Shown here: positions 41,666 through 50,729 of the stretch, in pieces
Layout of the letters: each line of letters starts with the position of its first letter
Position numbering within the stretch: the stretch's first letter is position 1
NCBI GenBank assembly: GCA_029959285.1
Contig: JASCOE010000011.1
Coordinates: 176,332 to 240,331, forward strand
DNA length: 64,000 nt
Origin: Flavobacteriaceae bacterium PS02337
Lineage (GTDB): Bacteria > Bacteroidota > Bacteroidia > Flavobacteriales > Flavobacteriaceae
Reading direction: 5' to 3'
Notes under the pieces: model-generated
What the model was told of the DNA's origin: nothing
Databases searched by the model: none
The model's input: the letters and a program-made list of their open reading frames with translations, nothing else
Program-made: the position numbers and the translations under genes

Positions 41666-42754
41666 ATGTTGTCAATAATAGATAAATACATCTTAAAAAG
41701 ATATCTGGGAACTTTCTCTGTGATGTTGCTTTTGTTTGCGCCAATCGGAATCGTTATTGACGTTTCTGAAAAAGTAAATAAAATGCTAGAAAACAAGATT
41801 CCGTTTGGAGATATTGCCTTCTATTATTACAATTTTACCATCTATTTTATCAATTCGCTTTTTCCGATCTTTTTGTTTTTATCGGTAATTTGGTTTACTT
41901 CAAAACTGGCGAATAATACAGAGATTATTGCGATTTTGAGTTCGGGAATTTCGTATACTCGATTCTTGCGTCCTTATATTATCGGAGCTACAATTGTTTC
42001 GCTTTTTGTATTGCTAATGGGATTTTTTATTGTTCCTGCCGCAAGTGAAGGCTATAATAATTTTAGATATACATATTTAAAAGGAAACGGAAAAGAGCTC
42101 ATGCGGGGCGAAAACACCAACGTTTACAGGCAAATTAATGATAACGATTTTATTTTTGTAAATAGTTTTAATGAAGAATCCAAAACAGCTTTCAATTTTT
42201 CATTAGAGCATTTTGAGAAAGAGAAAATGACTTATAAAATCACTGCAAGCCGTATTAAATGGGATCCTAAGAAAAAAGTTTATATTTTATATGATTACAC
42301 AAAAAGGACTCTTGGCGATTTGGATGATGTGATTGAAAAAGTTCCTGAAAAAAATGTAGCTTTTAAGTTTGAATTGGCCGATTTAACTCCAGTAGTTTAC
42401 ATCGCCGAAACTTTGACATTAGGTAAATTAATTGATTTTATTGAAAAAGAAAGAAAAAGAGGTTCTGGAAATATCAATACTTATTTAGTTGTTCTTTACA
42501 AAAAATATAGCGTACCAGTTTCTGCATTTATTCTAACGATTATTGCCGTAGCGGTTTCTTCAATGAAACGACGTGGTGGAATGGGAACCAATTTAGCAAT
42601 CGGAATTGCTATTGCATTCTCATTTGTATTCTTCGATAAAATATTTGGAACACTTGCCGAAAAATCTACTTTCTCACCTTTATTAGCTGTTTGGTTCCCG
42701 AATATAGTTTTCGGAATCTTAGCAGTTTACTTATTACGTAATGCGAAACGATAA
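41666..42754 (+). CDS. LptF/LptG family LPS-export permease
   Basis: 362 residues. Three N-terminal membrane helices (IDKYILKRYLGTFSVMLLLFA; FINSLFPIFLFLSVIWFTSKL), a periplasmic beta-jellyroll (~120-270, including YDYTKRTLGD) and three C-terminal helices (SAFILTIIAVAVSSMKRRGG; LAVWFPNIVFGILAVYLL). This is the LptF/G architecture of the inner-membrane LPS extractor. Whether it is F or G cannot be decided. Its end overlaps the EamA gene by 14 bp. Confidence 0.9.
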   Translation: MLSIIDKYILKRYLGTFSVMLLLFAPIGIVIDVSEKVNKMLENKIPFGDIAFYYYNFTIYFINSLFPIFLFLSVIWFTSKLANNTEIIAILSSGISYTRFLRPYIIGATIVSLFVLLMGFFIVPAASEGYNNFRYTYLKGNGKELMRGENTNVYRQINDNDFIFVNSFNEESKTAFNFSLEHFEKEKMTYKITASRIKWDPKKKVYILYDYTKRTLGDLDDVIEKVPEKNVAFKFELADLTPVVYIAETLTLGKLIDFIEKERKRGSGNINTYLVVLYKKYSVPVSAFILTIIAVAVSSMKRRGGMGTNLAIGIAIAFSFVFFDKIFGTLAEKSTFSPLLAVWFPNIVFGILAVYLLRNAKR

Positions 42755-43631
42755 TTTAAAAAGTTATTTAAATCTTCATTTAATTGTTTTTATTTGGGGT
42801 TTTACTGCTATTTTAGGCGCTTTAATCACTATTGATGCTGACAATTTAGTTTGGTTTAGAATGCTCCTCGCTTTAATTTTTCTTGGAGGATTTATCATTT
42901 ATAAAAAACAATCGTTTCGAGTTCCTATAAAAGAACTTTTTAAATTGATTTTTGTTGGTTTGCTAATTGCTCTACATTGGATTTTCTTTTTTAAAGCAAT
43001 TCACGTTTCCAACGTTTCAATTACACTTTCGATATTTTCTTTAGGCGCTTTTTTTGCTTCGCTTTTAGAACCATTATTTTACGGACGTAAAGTATTATGG
43101 TACGAAGTTTTCTTTGGATTAATAATTATTGCTGGCTTAGGACTTATTCTTCAAGTTGAAATAAAATACCTTACAGGAGTTTATTACGCTTTGGCAGCCA
43201 TAATTTTAGGCGTTTTATTTACTTTAATGAATGGAAAATTGATTTCGGATCATGAACCGTCTGTCATTACTTTTTATGAATTTGGTGCTGGCGTTGCATT
43301 TATTTCTATTTATTTTTTATTTCAAGGAAAATTTACTGCCGAGTTCTTCCAGATGTCATTAAACAACTGGATTTTATTGCTGATTTTGGCATCAATTTGT
43401 ACGGCTTACGCATTTACTGCTTCGGTAAAAGTGATGCAAAGATTGACACCTTACACAGTAATGTTAACCACTAATTTAGAGCCAGTTTACGGAATAGTTT
43501 TAGCCTATTTTATATTAGGTGGAAAAGAAAAAATGAGTGTCGAATTTTATATTGGTGCAGTCATAATAATTATCACAGTTATTCTAAATGGTGTTTTCAA
43601 ACATTACCAGAATAAGAAAGAAAACTTGTAA
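42741..43631 (+). CDS. EamA/DMT-superfamily transporter
   Basis: 296 residues, ten hydrophobic helices in two EamA repeats: FIWGFTAILGALITIDADNLVWFRML at the start, ALHWIFFFKAIHVSNVSITL in repeat one, and CTAYAFTASVKVMQRLTPYTVMLTTNLEPVYG in repeat two. It is an inner-membrane metabolite exporter or importer; the substrate is unknown. Translational coupling to the LptF/G gene is implied by the 14-bp overlap. Confidence 0.88.
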   Translation: MRNDNLKSYLNLHLIVFIWGFTAILGALITIDADNLVWFRMLLALIFLGGFIIYKKQSFRVPIKELFKLIFVGLLIALHWIFFFKAIHVSNVSITLSIFSLGAFFASLLEPLFYGRKVLWYEVFFGLIIIAGLGLILQVEIKYLTGVYYALAAIILGVLFTLMNGKLISDHEPSVITFYEFGAGVAFISIYFLFQGKFTAEFFQMSLNNWILLLILASICTAYAFTASVKVMQRLTPYTVMLTTNLEPVYGIVLAYFILGGKEKMSVEFYIGAVIIIITVILNGVFKHYQNKKENL

Positions 43632-43703
43632 TAGTTTCCTTATTTTTAAAATGCATTTTTATACTTTAAATAACAATTAACTTCGCCAATGATATAATAT
43701 TTT

Positions 43704-43711
43704 TATATTTG
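43704..43711 (+). promoter_or_regulatory. -7 promoter box (TATATTTG) of accA
   Basis: Exact TAnnTTTG, 32 bp before the ATG of accA. Confidence 0.55.
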
Positions 43712-43743
43712 CGGTTCGATTTACAAACAAAATTCAAAAATCC

Positions 43744-44697
43744 ATGGAATATTTAGATTTTGAGCTTCCCATTAAAGAACTTGAAGAACAGTTAGAAAAG
43801 TGTGTTGTTATAGGGAAAGAATCTGATGTTGATGTAACCCCAACTTGCAAGGAAATCAACAAAAAATTAGTTGAAACTAAGAAAGAAATATACAAAAACC
43901 TTACGGCTTGGCAAAGAGTACAATTGTCAAGACACCCAAATAGACCTTATACTTTAGATTATATTAAAGCAATTTGTTGTGAAACTTTTTTAGAGCTTCA
44001 TGGAGACAGAGGTTTTAAAGATGATAAAGCAATGGTTGGTGGTCTTGGTAAAGTAAACGGACAATCGTTTATGATTATCGGTCAGCAAAAAGGTTTTAAT
44101 ACAAAAACACGTCAGTACCGTAATTTTGGTATGGCAAATCCAGAAGGATACCGTAAAGCTTTGCGTTTGATGAAAATGGCAGAGAAATTTGGAATTCCAG
44201 TTTTAACTTTAGTAGATACTCCGGGTGCATATCCAGGACTTGAAGCTGAAGAAAGAGGACAAGGAGAAGCGATTGCTAGAAATATTTTCGAAATGGTTCG
44301 TTTGCAAGTGCCAATTATCACAATTATTGTGGGAGAAGGTGCTTCTGGTGGAGCTTTAGGAATTGGTGTTGGAGACAAAGTATATATGTTAGAAAATACT
44401 TGGTATTCTGTAATTTCTCCAGAATCTTGCTCTTCTATTTTATGGAAAAGCTGGGAATACAAAGAGCGTGCAGCAGATGCTTTAAAATTGACTTCTTCTG
44501 ACATGAAAAAACAAAAATTAGTTGATGATGTTATCCCTGAACCACTAGGCGGAGCGCACTACGACAGAGAAACTACTTTTAAAACAGTAGCAGACTACAT
44601 CACTAAAGGATATAATGAATTGAAAGACTTATCAACAGCCGACTTAATTGCCCAAAGAATGGACAAATACAGTAATATGGGCGAGTATAAAGAGTAA
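43744..44697 (+). CDS. accA: Acetyl-CoA carboxylase carboxyltransferase subunit alpha
   Basis: 317 residues. [17 protein letters not shown] at the start is the usual alpha N-terminus. [53 protein letters not shown] and [17 protein letters not shown] form the biotin/acyl-CoA site. It is the first step of fatty acid synthesis. It stands alone with its own promoter and terminator; accD is elsewhere. Confidence 0.96.
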   Translation: MEYLDFELPIKELEEQLEKCVVIGKESDVDVTPTCKEINKKLVETKKEIYKNLTAWQRVQLSRHPNRPYTLDYIKAICCETFLELHGDRGFKDDKAMVGGLGKVNGQSFMIIGQQKGFNTKTRQYRNFGMANPEGYRKALRLMKMAEKFGIPVLTLVDTPGAYPGLEAEERGQGEAIARNIFEMVRLQVPIITIIVGEGASGGALGIGVGDKVYMLENTWYSVISPESCSSILWKSWEYKERAADALKLTSSDMKKQKLVDDVIPEPLGGAHYDRETTFKTVADYITKGYNELKDLSTADLIAQRMDKYSNMGEYKE

Positions 44698-44717
44698 ATT
44701 CATAAAAAATGACTTAC

Positions 44718-44750
44718 AATCCGAAGCCTTACCGTTTCGGATTTTTTTTT
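44718..44750 (+). terminator. Terminator of accA
   Basis: AATCCGAA (44718-44725) and TTCGGATT (44736-44743) followed by T run. Confidence 0.85.
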
Positions 44751-44825
44751 GGTTATCAACAAATCAAAATTATTTATAAACAATTATTAGTTATAACTCG
44801 ATAGCATATTTTTTTTAAATTTTGC

Positions 44826-44833
44826 TACTTTCG
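44826..44833 (+). promoter_or_regulatory. -7-like box (TACTTTCG) immediately before dnaB
   Basis: One base off TAnnTTTG and only 4 bp before the ATG. If used, the transcript would be leaderless. Confidence 0.4.
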
Positions 44834-44837
44834 CTTT

Positions 44838-46382
44838 ATGGAAAATTTCAAAAACTTTAGCCCTGTAAAGGTCGACAAAACCACAATTATCAATCTAGAA
44901 AAAGGTAAGCTTCCTCCTCAAGTAATTGACTTAGAAGAGGCTGTGCTTGGTGCGATGATGATTGACAAGAAAGGGGTAGATGATGTAATTGATATTTTGC
45001 AGCCAGACGCTTTTTACAAAGACGCACACAAACATATTTTTGAAGCGATTTTGCAGCTTTTTACAGAAACGCAGCCAATCGATATTTTGACTGTTTCAAC
45101 TCAGTTAAAGAAAAATGGAAAATTAGATTTAGCGGGAGGCGATTTTTATTTAATTCAGCTTACGCAGAAAATTGCATCTTCAGCTCACATCGAATTTCAC
45201 TCGCGTATTATTCTTCAAAAATTCATTCAAAGAAGTTTGATCAGAATTTCTTCTGAAATTATCGAAGAATCTTATGATGAAACAACAGACGTATTTGATT
45301 TGCTGGATAAAGCCGAATCTAAATTATACGAGGTAACACAAGGAAATATTAAACGTAGTTCTGAAACTGCACAAAGTTTGGTTTTACAAGCAAAGAAACG
45401 TATCGAAGAAATTGCTGGTAAAGAAGGTTTGAGTGGTGTTGCAACTGGATTTGAGAAACTAGACGAAGTAACTTCAGGATGGCAGCCTTCGGATTTAATT
45501 ATTATCGCGGCTCGTCCGGGTATGGGTAAAACCGCTTTCGTACTTTCGATGGCAAGAAACGTTGCCATTCAGTTTGGGCATGCGGTGGCAGTTTTCTCTC
45601 TGGAGATGGCATCAGTTCAGCTGATTACAAGGCTTATTTCTTCTGAAACAGGTTTGTCTTCTGAAAAACTAAGAACAGGTAAATTAGAAAAACACGAATG
45701 GGAGCAATTAAGTACCAAAGTTAAAAACTTAGAAAAAGCACCATTATTTATTGATGATACACCTTCACTTTCGATATTCGATTTACGTGCAAAATGCCGT
45801 CGTTTGGCTTCGCAACACGGAATTAAATTAATTATTATTGACTATTTGCAGTTAATGACAGCAGGAGGTAATGGTAAAGGAGGAGGAAATCGTGAGCAGG
45901 AAATTTCTACAATTTCCCGAAACTTAAAAGCTTTGGCAAAAGAGCTTAACGTTCCGGTAATTGCACTTTCTCAGTTATCGCGTGCCGTTGAAACCCGTGG
46001 ATCTAGTAAAAGACCTTTGCTTTCGGATCTTCGTGAATCTGGAGCGATTGAGCAGGATGCTGATATTGTATCGTTTATTTATCGTCCTGAATATTATAAA
46101 ATTGAAGAATGGGATGATGATGAAGCATCTCCGACAGCAGGTCAGGCAGAATTTATTATTGCAAAACACCGTAATGGTGGTTTAGAGAATATTCGTTTGA
46201 AATTCTTAGGACATCTTGGTAAATTTGATAATCTTGAAGATTTTACTGGAGGTTATGATGATTTGCCTTCAAAAATGAATCATGATGATAATCCTTTCAT
46301 AACAAAAAATTTACCATCTGCTAACGAAGCTTTTGGAAGTAATTTGAACGACGATGATGATGACAGTGATGTTCCATTCTAA
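44838..46382 (+). CDS. dnaB: Replicative DNA helicase
   Basis: 514 residues. The N-terminal DnaB domain is PPQVIDLEEAVLGAMMIDKKG. The helicase core has Walker A ARPGMGKTAFVLS, FSLEMASVQLITRL, Walker B LIIIDYLQLM and REQEISTISRNLKALAKELNVPVIALSQLSR. An acidic Asp-rich tail ends it. It unwinds DNA ahead of the replisome. No intein is seen. A terminator follows. Confidence 0.96.
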   Translation: MENFKNFSPVKVDKTTIINLEKGKLPPQVIDLEEAVLGAMMIDKKGVDDVIDILQPDAFYKDAHKHIFEAILQLFTETQPIDILTVSTQLKKNGKLDLAGGDFYLIQLTQKIASSAHIEFHSRIILQKFIQRSLIRISSEIIEESYDETTDVFDLLDKAESKLYEVTQGNIKRSSETAQSLVLQAKKRIEEIAGKEGLSGVATGFEKLDEVTSGWQPSDLIIIAARPGMGKTAFVLSMARNVAIQFGHAVAVFSLEMASVQLITRLISSETGLSSEKLRTGKLEKHEWEQLSTKVKNLEKAPLFIDDTPSLSIFDLRAKCRRLASQHGIKLIIIDYLQLMTAGGNGKGGGNREQEISTISRNLKALAKELNVPVIALSQLSRAVETRGSSKRPLLSDLRESGAIEQDADIVSFIYRPEYYKIEEWDDDEASPTAGQAEFIIAKHRNGGLENIRLKFLGHLGKFDNLEDFTGGYDDLPSKMNHDDNPFITKNLPSANEAFGSNLNDDDDDSDVPF

Positions 46383-46390
46383 TAAAATTT

Positions 46391-46419
46391 AAAGCCTTAT
46401 TTTTAAGGCTTTTTTTTGT
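46391..46419 (+). terminator. Terminator of dnaB
   Basis: AAGCCTTA (46392-46399) and TAAGGCTT (46404-46411) followed by T run. Confidence 0.85.
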
Positions 46420-46514
46420 TTGAAAGTTAATTCTTTAATAAAAATGACTAGTTTAGCGTAACCAAATTTTGAACCGACGAATTTTTAAATTATTAACCAA
46501 TAACAAATTAAATT

Positions 46515-46898
46515 ATGAGTGAAAAATTAGATTTAGGAAGTGTTGAAATCCCGTTGTCAGAAGGTATTGTGTGGGCAGACAAATACCGTAAATCCATTCA
46601 AACTGAAGAAGGAAGAAAAAAACAAGTTGATGGTTACTTAATTCCATTACAAACTTTAAAATTGGTTATGAATCAGGATATCGATGCCGTTCGTGCATAC
46701 AAAGGTATCAATAAAGCTGGTGAGCAAACTTTAATATTTGTTGGTGCTAAATGGGATGCTAAAGAAGGTATCTATGTTGATGTTTTTAAAACTGAAGGAC
46801 TTGAAGGAGGTGAAGGTGAAGAAGAAGGTTCTGTTGTTTACGATGGAGCTCGTCCTGTGCCACCTTATGGAGATCCAAACAGTCCATTAAATCCTTAA
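46515..46898 (+). CDS. Conserved-looking hypothetical protein, 127 aa
   Basis: Soluble, mixed alpha/beta composition (LGSVEIPLSEGIVWADKYRK, LIPLQTLKLVMNQDIDAVRA, TLIFVGAKWDAKEGIYVDVF) with a Glu/Gly then Pro-rich tail. No signal peptide or membrane helix. No family recognised. It lies 2 bp before a polytopic membrane protein and then a histidine kinase, so it may be the soluble effector or sensor of that unit. Confidence 0.7.
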   Translation: MSEKLDLGSVEIPLSEGIVWADKYRKSIQTEEGRKKQVDGYLIPLQTLKLVMNQDIDAVRAYKGINKAGEQTLIFVGAKWDAKEGIYVDVFKTEGLEGGEGEEEGSVVYDGARPVPPYGDPNSPLNP

Positions 46899-46900
46899 TA

Positions 46901-47518
46901 ATGTTTGACCTCATTATTTACTTAGGTTATTTTACTTTAACAATTGACCTAATTTTATATACATATAGCTTTTTTCGAGAGAAAAAAGCTAATGTTTTTT
47001 TTGTAAGTTATCTCGCTTTTTCTTTTTTGATGCAATTTTCTATGGAGACGTTATATCACCTTCGTATGAATAATTTATTTCTAGTAAATATTTTTATTAT
47101 TGGTCAAATGATATTATTGGGATTGTTTTACAACTCTATTTTTAGTGTTAAAAGTCAAAAAAGATTTGTTTTGATTAGTGTTGGTGTTGCGTTATTAATT
47201 TTAGCTGTTCAATTTATAATGGATTGGAATCAATTTTTGCGCTTCAATTTGTTCGAAATTACTTTGACTTCTTTATTAGTAGTGATTTTCGCCTTGATTC
47301 ATTTTTATAATATGCTTACAGAAAGTAAAATATATTATTACGTTAGCATTGGCGTTGTATTTTATTTGCTGGCGAGCACAGTGCTTTTTTTAATTGGAAA
47401 TTTAACTCATAATTTAAGTGATGAATTTAAATTTTTGAGTTGGCAGTTAAATTCGGTACTCTTAGTTATGTATTACGGATTCATTCTCTATGAATGGAAA
47501 AAAAGCTTCTCAAAATAA
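46901..47518 (+). CDS. Seven-helix membrane protein, candidate sensor for the adjacent kinase
   Basis: 205 residues with about seven hydrophobic segments and short loops (YLGYFTLTIDLILYTYSFF at the start, MEWK-like basic end). The layout recalls the 7TM region of sensor kinases (7TMR-DISM-like), but as a stand-alone gene. It lies 2 bp after the 127-aa gene and 29 bp before the kinase, so all three are probably one operon. No catalytic motif seen. Confidence 0.75.
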   Translation: MFDLIIYLGYFTLTIDLILYTYSFFREKKANVFFVSYLAFSFLMQFSMETLYHLRMNNLFLVNIFIIGQMILLGLFYNSIFSVKSQKRFVLISVGVALLILAVQFIMDWNQFLRFNLFEITLTSLLVVIFALIHFYNMLTESKIYYYVSIGVVFYLLASTVLFLIGNLTHNLSDEFKFLSWQLNSVLLVMYYGFILYEWKKSFSK

Positions 47519-47547
47519 CCCCAACTTAGAATTATTTCGCAAACATT

Positions 47548-48339
47548 ATGGATGTACATTCTCTACCAGAAAAAGAAATTGTTGCTATTATCTTGTATAC
47601 GTCACTTTTTTTAATGGTTTTATCTGTAGTTCTAATCGTGTTTTTTTACTTTTCCAGAAAAAAAATTATTCAGAAAGAGTTAGAGAAAAAAGATTTAATA
47701 CTTCAATACCAAAAAGAACAATTACACGCAATTATTATAACGCAAGAAGAAGAACGTAAAAGAATTGCGCAAGATCTTCATGATGACATTAGTTCTAAAT
47801 TAAATATTGTTTCATTAAACAGCCATTTACTAACTGCGCCAAATCTTACAGAAACTGAAACTGCAGAAATTACTGGGAATATTATCGCTTTAACTACAAA
47901 AGCCTTAGATAATTCTAGAAAAATTGCTCATAATTTATTGCCGCCAGTTTTCGAAAAGTTCGGATTAAATGCCGGAGTAGAAGAGCTATGTGAAGAATTT
48001 GAAACTAGTAAATCGGTTAAAACGCATTATAAAAATGAAATCGATTTTGATGAAAAAGAAATTGATAGACATTTGCATATTTTCAGGATTCTGCAAGAAT
48101 TAATGAATAATTCTCTTCGACATGGAAAAGCGACAGAAATTTGGATTTCTTTTTCCAATGAAGATGGAATAGATACTTGTAATTATGAAGATAATGGAGT
48201 TGGTTTTGATAGCTCTAATGCTGAAAATCAGAAAGGCCTTGGTATGAAGAACATCGATAGCCGTATATCGTTTTTAGAAGGTACAATCAAAATTACGTCT
48301 GAAATTAACAATGGAATTGCAGTTAATTTTACTTTTTAG
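47548..48339 (+). CDS. Sensor histidine kinase (HisKA_3 / NarL-type)
   Basis: 263 residues. One membrane helix (~10-35), then a short coiled coil with the H-box EEERKRIAQDLHDDISSKL (His ~71). The ATPase domain follows with N-box QELMNNSLRHGKA, G1 EDNGVGF and G2 KGLGMKNIDSRI. The catalytic set is complete. It has no input domain of its own, which fits sensing through the upstream 7-helix protein. The response regulator follows 115 bp downstream. Confidence 0.92.
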   Translation: MDVHSLPEKEIVAIILYTSLFLMVLSVVLIVFFYFSRKKIIQKELEKKDLILQYQKEQLHAIIITQEEERKRIAQDLHDDISSKLNIVSLNSHLLTAPNLTETETAEITGNIIALTTKALDNSRKIAHNLLPPVFEKFGLNAGVEELCEEFETSKSVKTHYKNEIDFDEKEIDRHLHIFRILQELMNNSLRHGKATEIWISFSNEDGIDTCNYEDNGVGFDSSNAENQKGLGMKNIDSRISFLEGTIKITSEINNGIAVNFTF

Positions 48340-48454
48340 ATTAAACTGTTAATTTTAACAAGTGTTTAGTCAATAAAATCAGGTAATTAGGTTTTTTGTA
48401 ATTCATAATTTCGTAAATTCGGCAGACCAAAACAAACTACCAAAATCAAATAAG

Positions 48455-49120
48455 ATGAATGTCGCTATTAAAATTGCCCTAGTCGATGATGAAATTTTGT
48501 TTAGAAAAGGAATTTCTTTTTTATTGCAGAGAGAAGAAAATATAGATGTTCTCTTTGAAGCTTCAAATGGAGACGAGCTTATTACTCAGCTAGATAAAAA
48601 TGAAATTAAACCCGATATAATTATAATGGATTTGAAAATGCCGATTTTAAACGGTGTTGAAGCCACAAAAATTATTCGAAAATCATATCCTGACATTAAG
48701 ATTATTGCGCTAACGAGTTATGATACTAAGTCGTTTATAGCCAATATGATTCAGGTGGGTGCGGTAGCGTATTTAATAAAAAATACTACTCCAAAAGACC
48801 TAATTGTGACTATAAATGAAGTAGCCGCAAAAGGGTTTTATTACAACGAAAGTGTTTTAAAAACAATTCAGGAAACAATAGTTTCTCCAAAAAATACAAG
48901 AGGCGGATTAGACACTAATTTTCTTTCACCTCGTGAGGTTGAAATTCTTCAATTAATATGTCAGCAGAAAACTACTGCTGAAATTGCAGAACATCTTTTT
49001 TTAAGTCCAAGGACTATTGAAGGGCACAGAAATAATTTACTGCTTAAAACAGAATCCCGAAATATCGCCGGTTTGGTTGTCTATGCCATTCAAAATGACT
49101 TGGCCGATTTAACTATCTAA
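48455..49120 (+). CDS. NarL/LuxR-type response regulator
   Basis: 221 residues. The receiver has the acidic pair in ALVDDEILFRKG, phospho-Asp in IIIMDLKMP, Thr/Ser in IALTSYD and Lys in LIKNTTP. The C-terminal LuxR HTH is LSPREVEILQLICQQKTTAEIAEHLFLSPRTIEGHRNNLLLKT. It is the likely partner of the kinase encoded upstream. All active residues are present. Confidence 0.93.
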   Translation: MNVAIKIALVDDEILFRKGISFLLQREENIDVLFEASNGDELITQLDKNEIKPDIIIMDLKMPILNGVEATKIIRKSYPDIKIIALTSYDTKSFIANMIQVGAVAYLIKNTTPKDLIVTINEVAAKGFYYNESVLKTIQETIVSPKNTRGGLDTNFLSPREVEILQLICQQKTTAEIAEHLFLSPRTIEGHRNNLLLKTESRNIAGLVVYAIQNDLADLTI

Positions 49121-49125
49121 TTTTT

Positions 49126-49251
49126 TTATGCTGTCAAAAACTGAATTGACAATACATAATATATTATGATTGTTAATACTAAAACACATAAACCTATTTT
49201 CTGAATTATATTCATACCCTTTTCTTGATTATTGTGATCATTAAACTTCAT
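49126..49251 (-). CDS. Possible 41-aa single-helix membrane protein
   Basis: From the ATG at 49249-49251: a polar start (MKFNDHNNQEKGMN) and one hydrophobic helix (LCVLVLTIIIYYVLSIQF). It abuts the response regulator stop tail to tail. There is no other support; it may be chance. Confidence 0.3.
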   Translation of the reverse strand: MKFNDHNNQEKGMNIIQKIGLCVLVLTIIIYYVLSIQFLTA

Positions 49252-49335
49252 GGTGGTTGTTTTTTTACTTTGATTAGTTTGATGACTTGGGATAGCAAAT
49301 GTATATACAATATTCAATGATACTATAGGTGTTTT

Positions 49336-49367
49336 TACCTGTTTTTTTAAAGATTGTAAATCAGGTA
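49336..49367. promoter_or_regulatory. Possible operator: TACCTG ... CAGGTA
   Basis: Six-base inverted half-sites (49336-49341 and 49362-49367) 20 bases apart, in the 150-bp space before the 49470 gene. The spacing fits two turns of helix. No known regulator is assigned. Confidence 0.25.
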
Positions 49368-49469
49368 TTTACCCCTGTTTTTACATTTAACATTCTATTA
49401 TGCTAGAAAATATTCTAACGATTCTTTTTTTAGATTCTTCCTTTATATCTTTACTAAAATAATTTTCGG

Positions 49470-50729
49470 ATGAATAGGGGTTTATTCTACATTTTTATAC
49501 TATTAATTACATTTAATGCTCGAGCATCGTTTATCTTACTTCCGATGGACGAGTCAACACAGCAAAATCATTTAAAAGCTTATGGTATAACATATTGGTG
49601 TTTAAGTCGAGATTATAAAGCAAGCTGGCTTTTAAATTACCGCGGAGGTTCTTTTCTTTTGCCAGATGCTGAAGAGATTAGAAAAGAATGTAAAATTAGA
49701 GGTGTAAGTTTTGAAGTTATTTCAGACAGCGAGGAAGCTTCGATATTAAATGAAATTTCAAGCCCTTCTCAAAATATGGAATCGGTGATTTTAGAAAAAG
49801 CACCAAAAATTGCTGTATACACGCCCAAAGGAAAACAGCCTTGGGATGACGCTGTAACTTTAGTTCTAACTTATGCCGAAATTCCGTTTACACCAATTTA
49901 TGACGAAGAAGTTTTAAGCGATCAGTTATTAATGTATGATTGGCTGCATTTGCATCATGAAGATTTTACTGGACAATATGGAAAATTTTATGCCGCATAC
50001 AAAAATACGCCTTGGTACATTGATCAAAAAAGAGATTCTGAAGCGCTTGCTGTAAAATTAGGTTATGAGAAAGTTTCTCAAGAAAAAGGTGCAGTAGCAA
50101 AAAAAATTAGAGACTTTGTTGTCGGCGGCGGTTTTATGTTTGCAATGTGTTCTGCTACCGATAGTTTTGATATTGCGCTTGCCGCAGATGGAGTTGATAT
50201 TTGCGAAACTATGTTTGATGGAGATCCGAGTGAATCGAATTATCAATCAAAATTAAATTACAATAACTCTTTTGCTTTTAAAAATTTTACTTTAGAAAGA
50301 AGACCAGAAGTTTATGAATTTTCAGATATTGATATGACAACGAAAAGACGTGTCATGATGGACAAAGATTATTTTACTTTAATGGAATTTTCTGCAAAAT
50401 GGGATCCAATTCCAAGTATGCTTTGTCAAAATCATACGCAATTGGTTAAAGGTTTTATGGGTCAAACGACTTCATTTGATACTTCATTAATAAAATCGAA
50501 TGTATTGATTATGGGAACTTGCGAATTAAACGGAGAATCGAGATACATTCATGGTGAAAAAGGAAAAGGAATGTTTACTTTTTTTGGCGGACATGATCCA
50601 GAAGATTTTCAACATCAAGTAGGAGATCCGCCAACGGTTTTAGATTTACATCCAAATTCTCCAGGTTATCGATTGATTTTGAATAATGTTTTGTTTCCAG
50701 CTGCAAAGAAAAAGAAACTAAAAACCTAA
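49470..50729 (+). CDS. Secreted protein of the group often labelled asparagine synthetase B; GATase-1-like fold, function unknown
   Basis: 419 residues with a signal peptide (FYIFILLITFNARA). FILLPMDESTQQNHLKAYG, YWCLSRDYKASWLLNYRGGSF, WDDAVTLVLTYAEIPFTPIYDEEVL and GGGFMFAMCSATDSFDIALA are recognisable. Relatives in Flavobacteria carry the name asparagine synthetase B, but the synthetase ATP motif (SGGLDS) and N-terminal Cys2 are absent. The Cys in FAMCSAT sits in an elbow like class I glutamine amidotransferases. The envelope location argues against amino acid biosynthesis. Confidence 0.75.
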   Translation: MNRGLFYIFILLITFNARASFILLPMDESTQQNHLKAYGITYWCLSRDYKASWLLNYRGGSFLLPDAEEIRKECKIRGVSFEVISDSEEASILNEISSPSQNMESVILEKAPKIAVYTPKGKQPWDDAVTLVLTYAEIPFTPIYDEEVLSDQLLMYDWLHLHHEDFTGQYGKFYAAYKNTPWYIDQKRDSEALAVKLGYEKVSQEKGAVAKKIRDFVVGGGFMFAMCSATDSFDIALAADGVDICETMFDGDPSESNYQSKLNYNNSFAFKNFTLERRPEVYEFSDIDMTTKRRVMMDKDYFTLMEFSAKWDPIPSMLCQNHTQLVKGFMGQTTSFDTSLIKSNVLIMGTCELNGESRYIHGEKGKGMFTFFGGHDPEDFQHQVGDPPTVLDLHPNSPGYRLILNNVLFPAAKKKKLKT

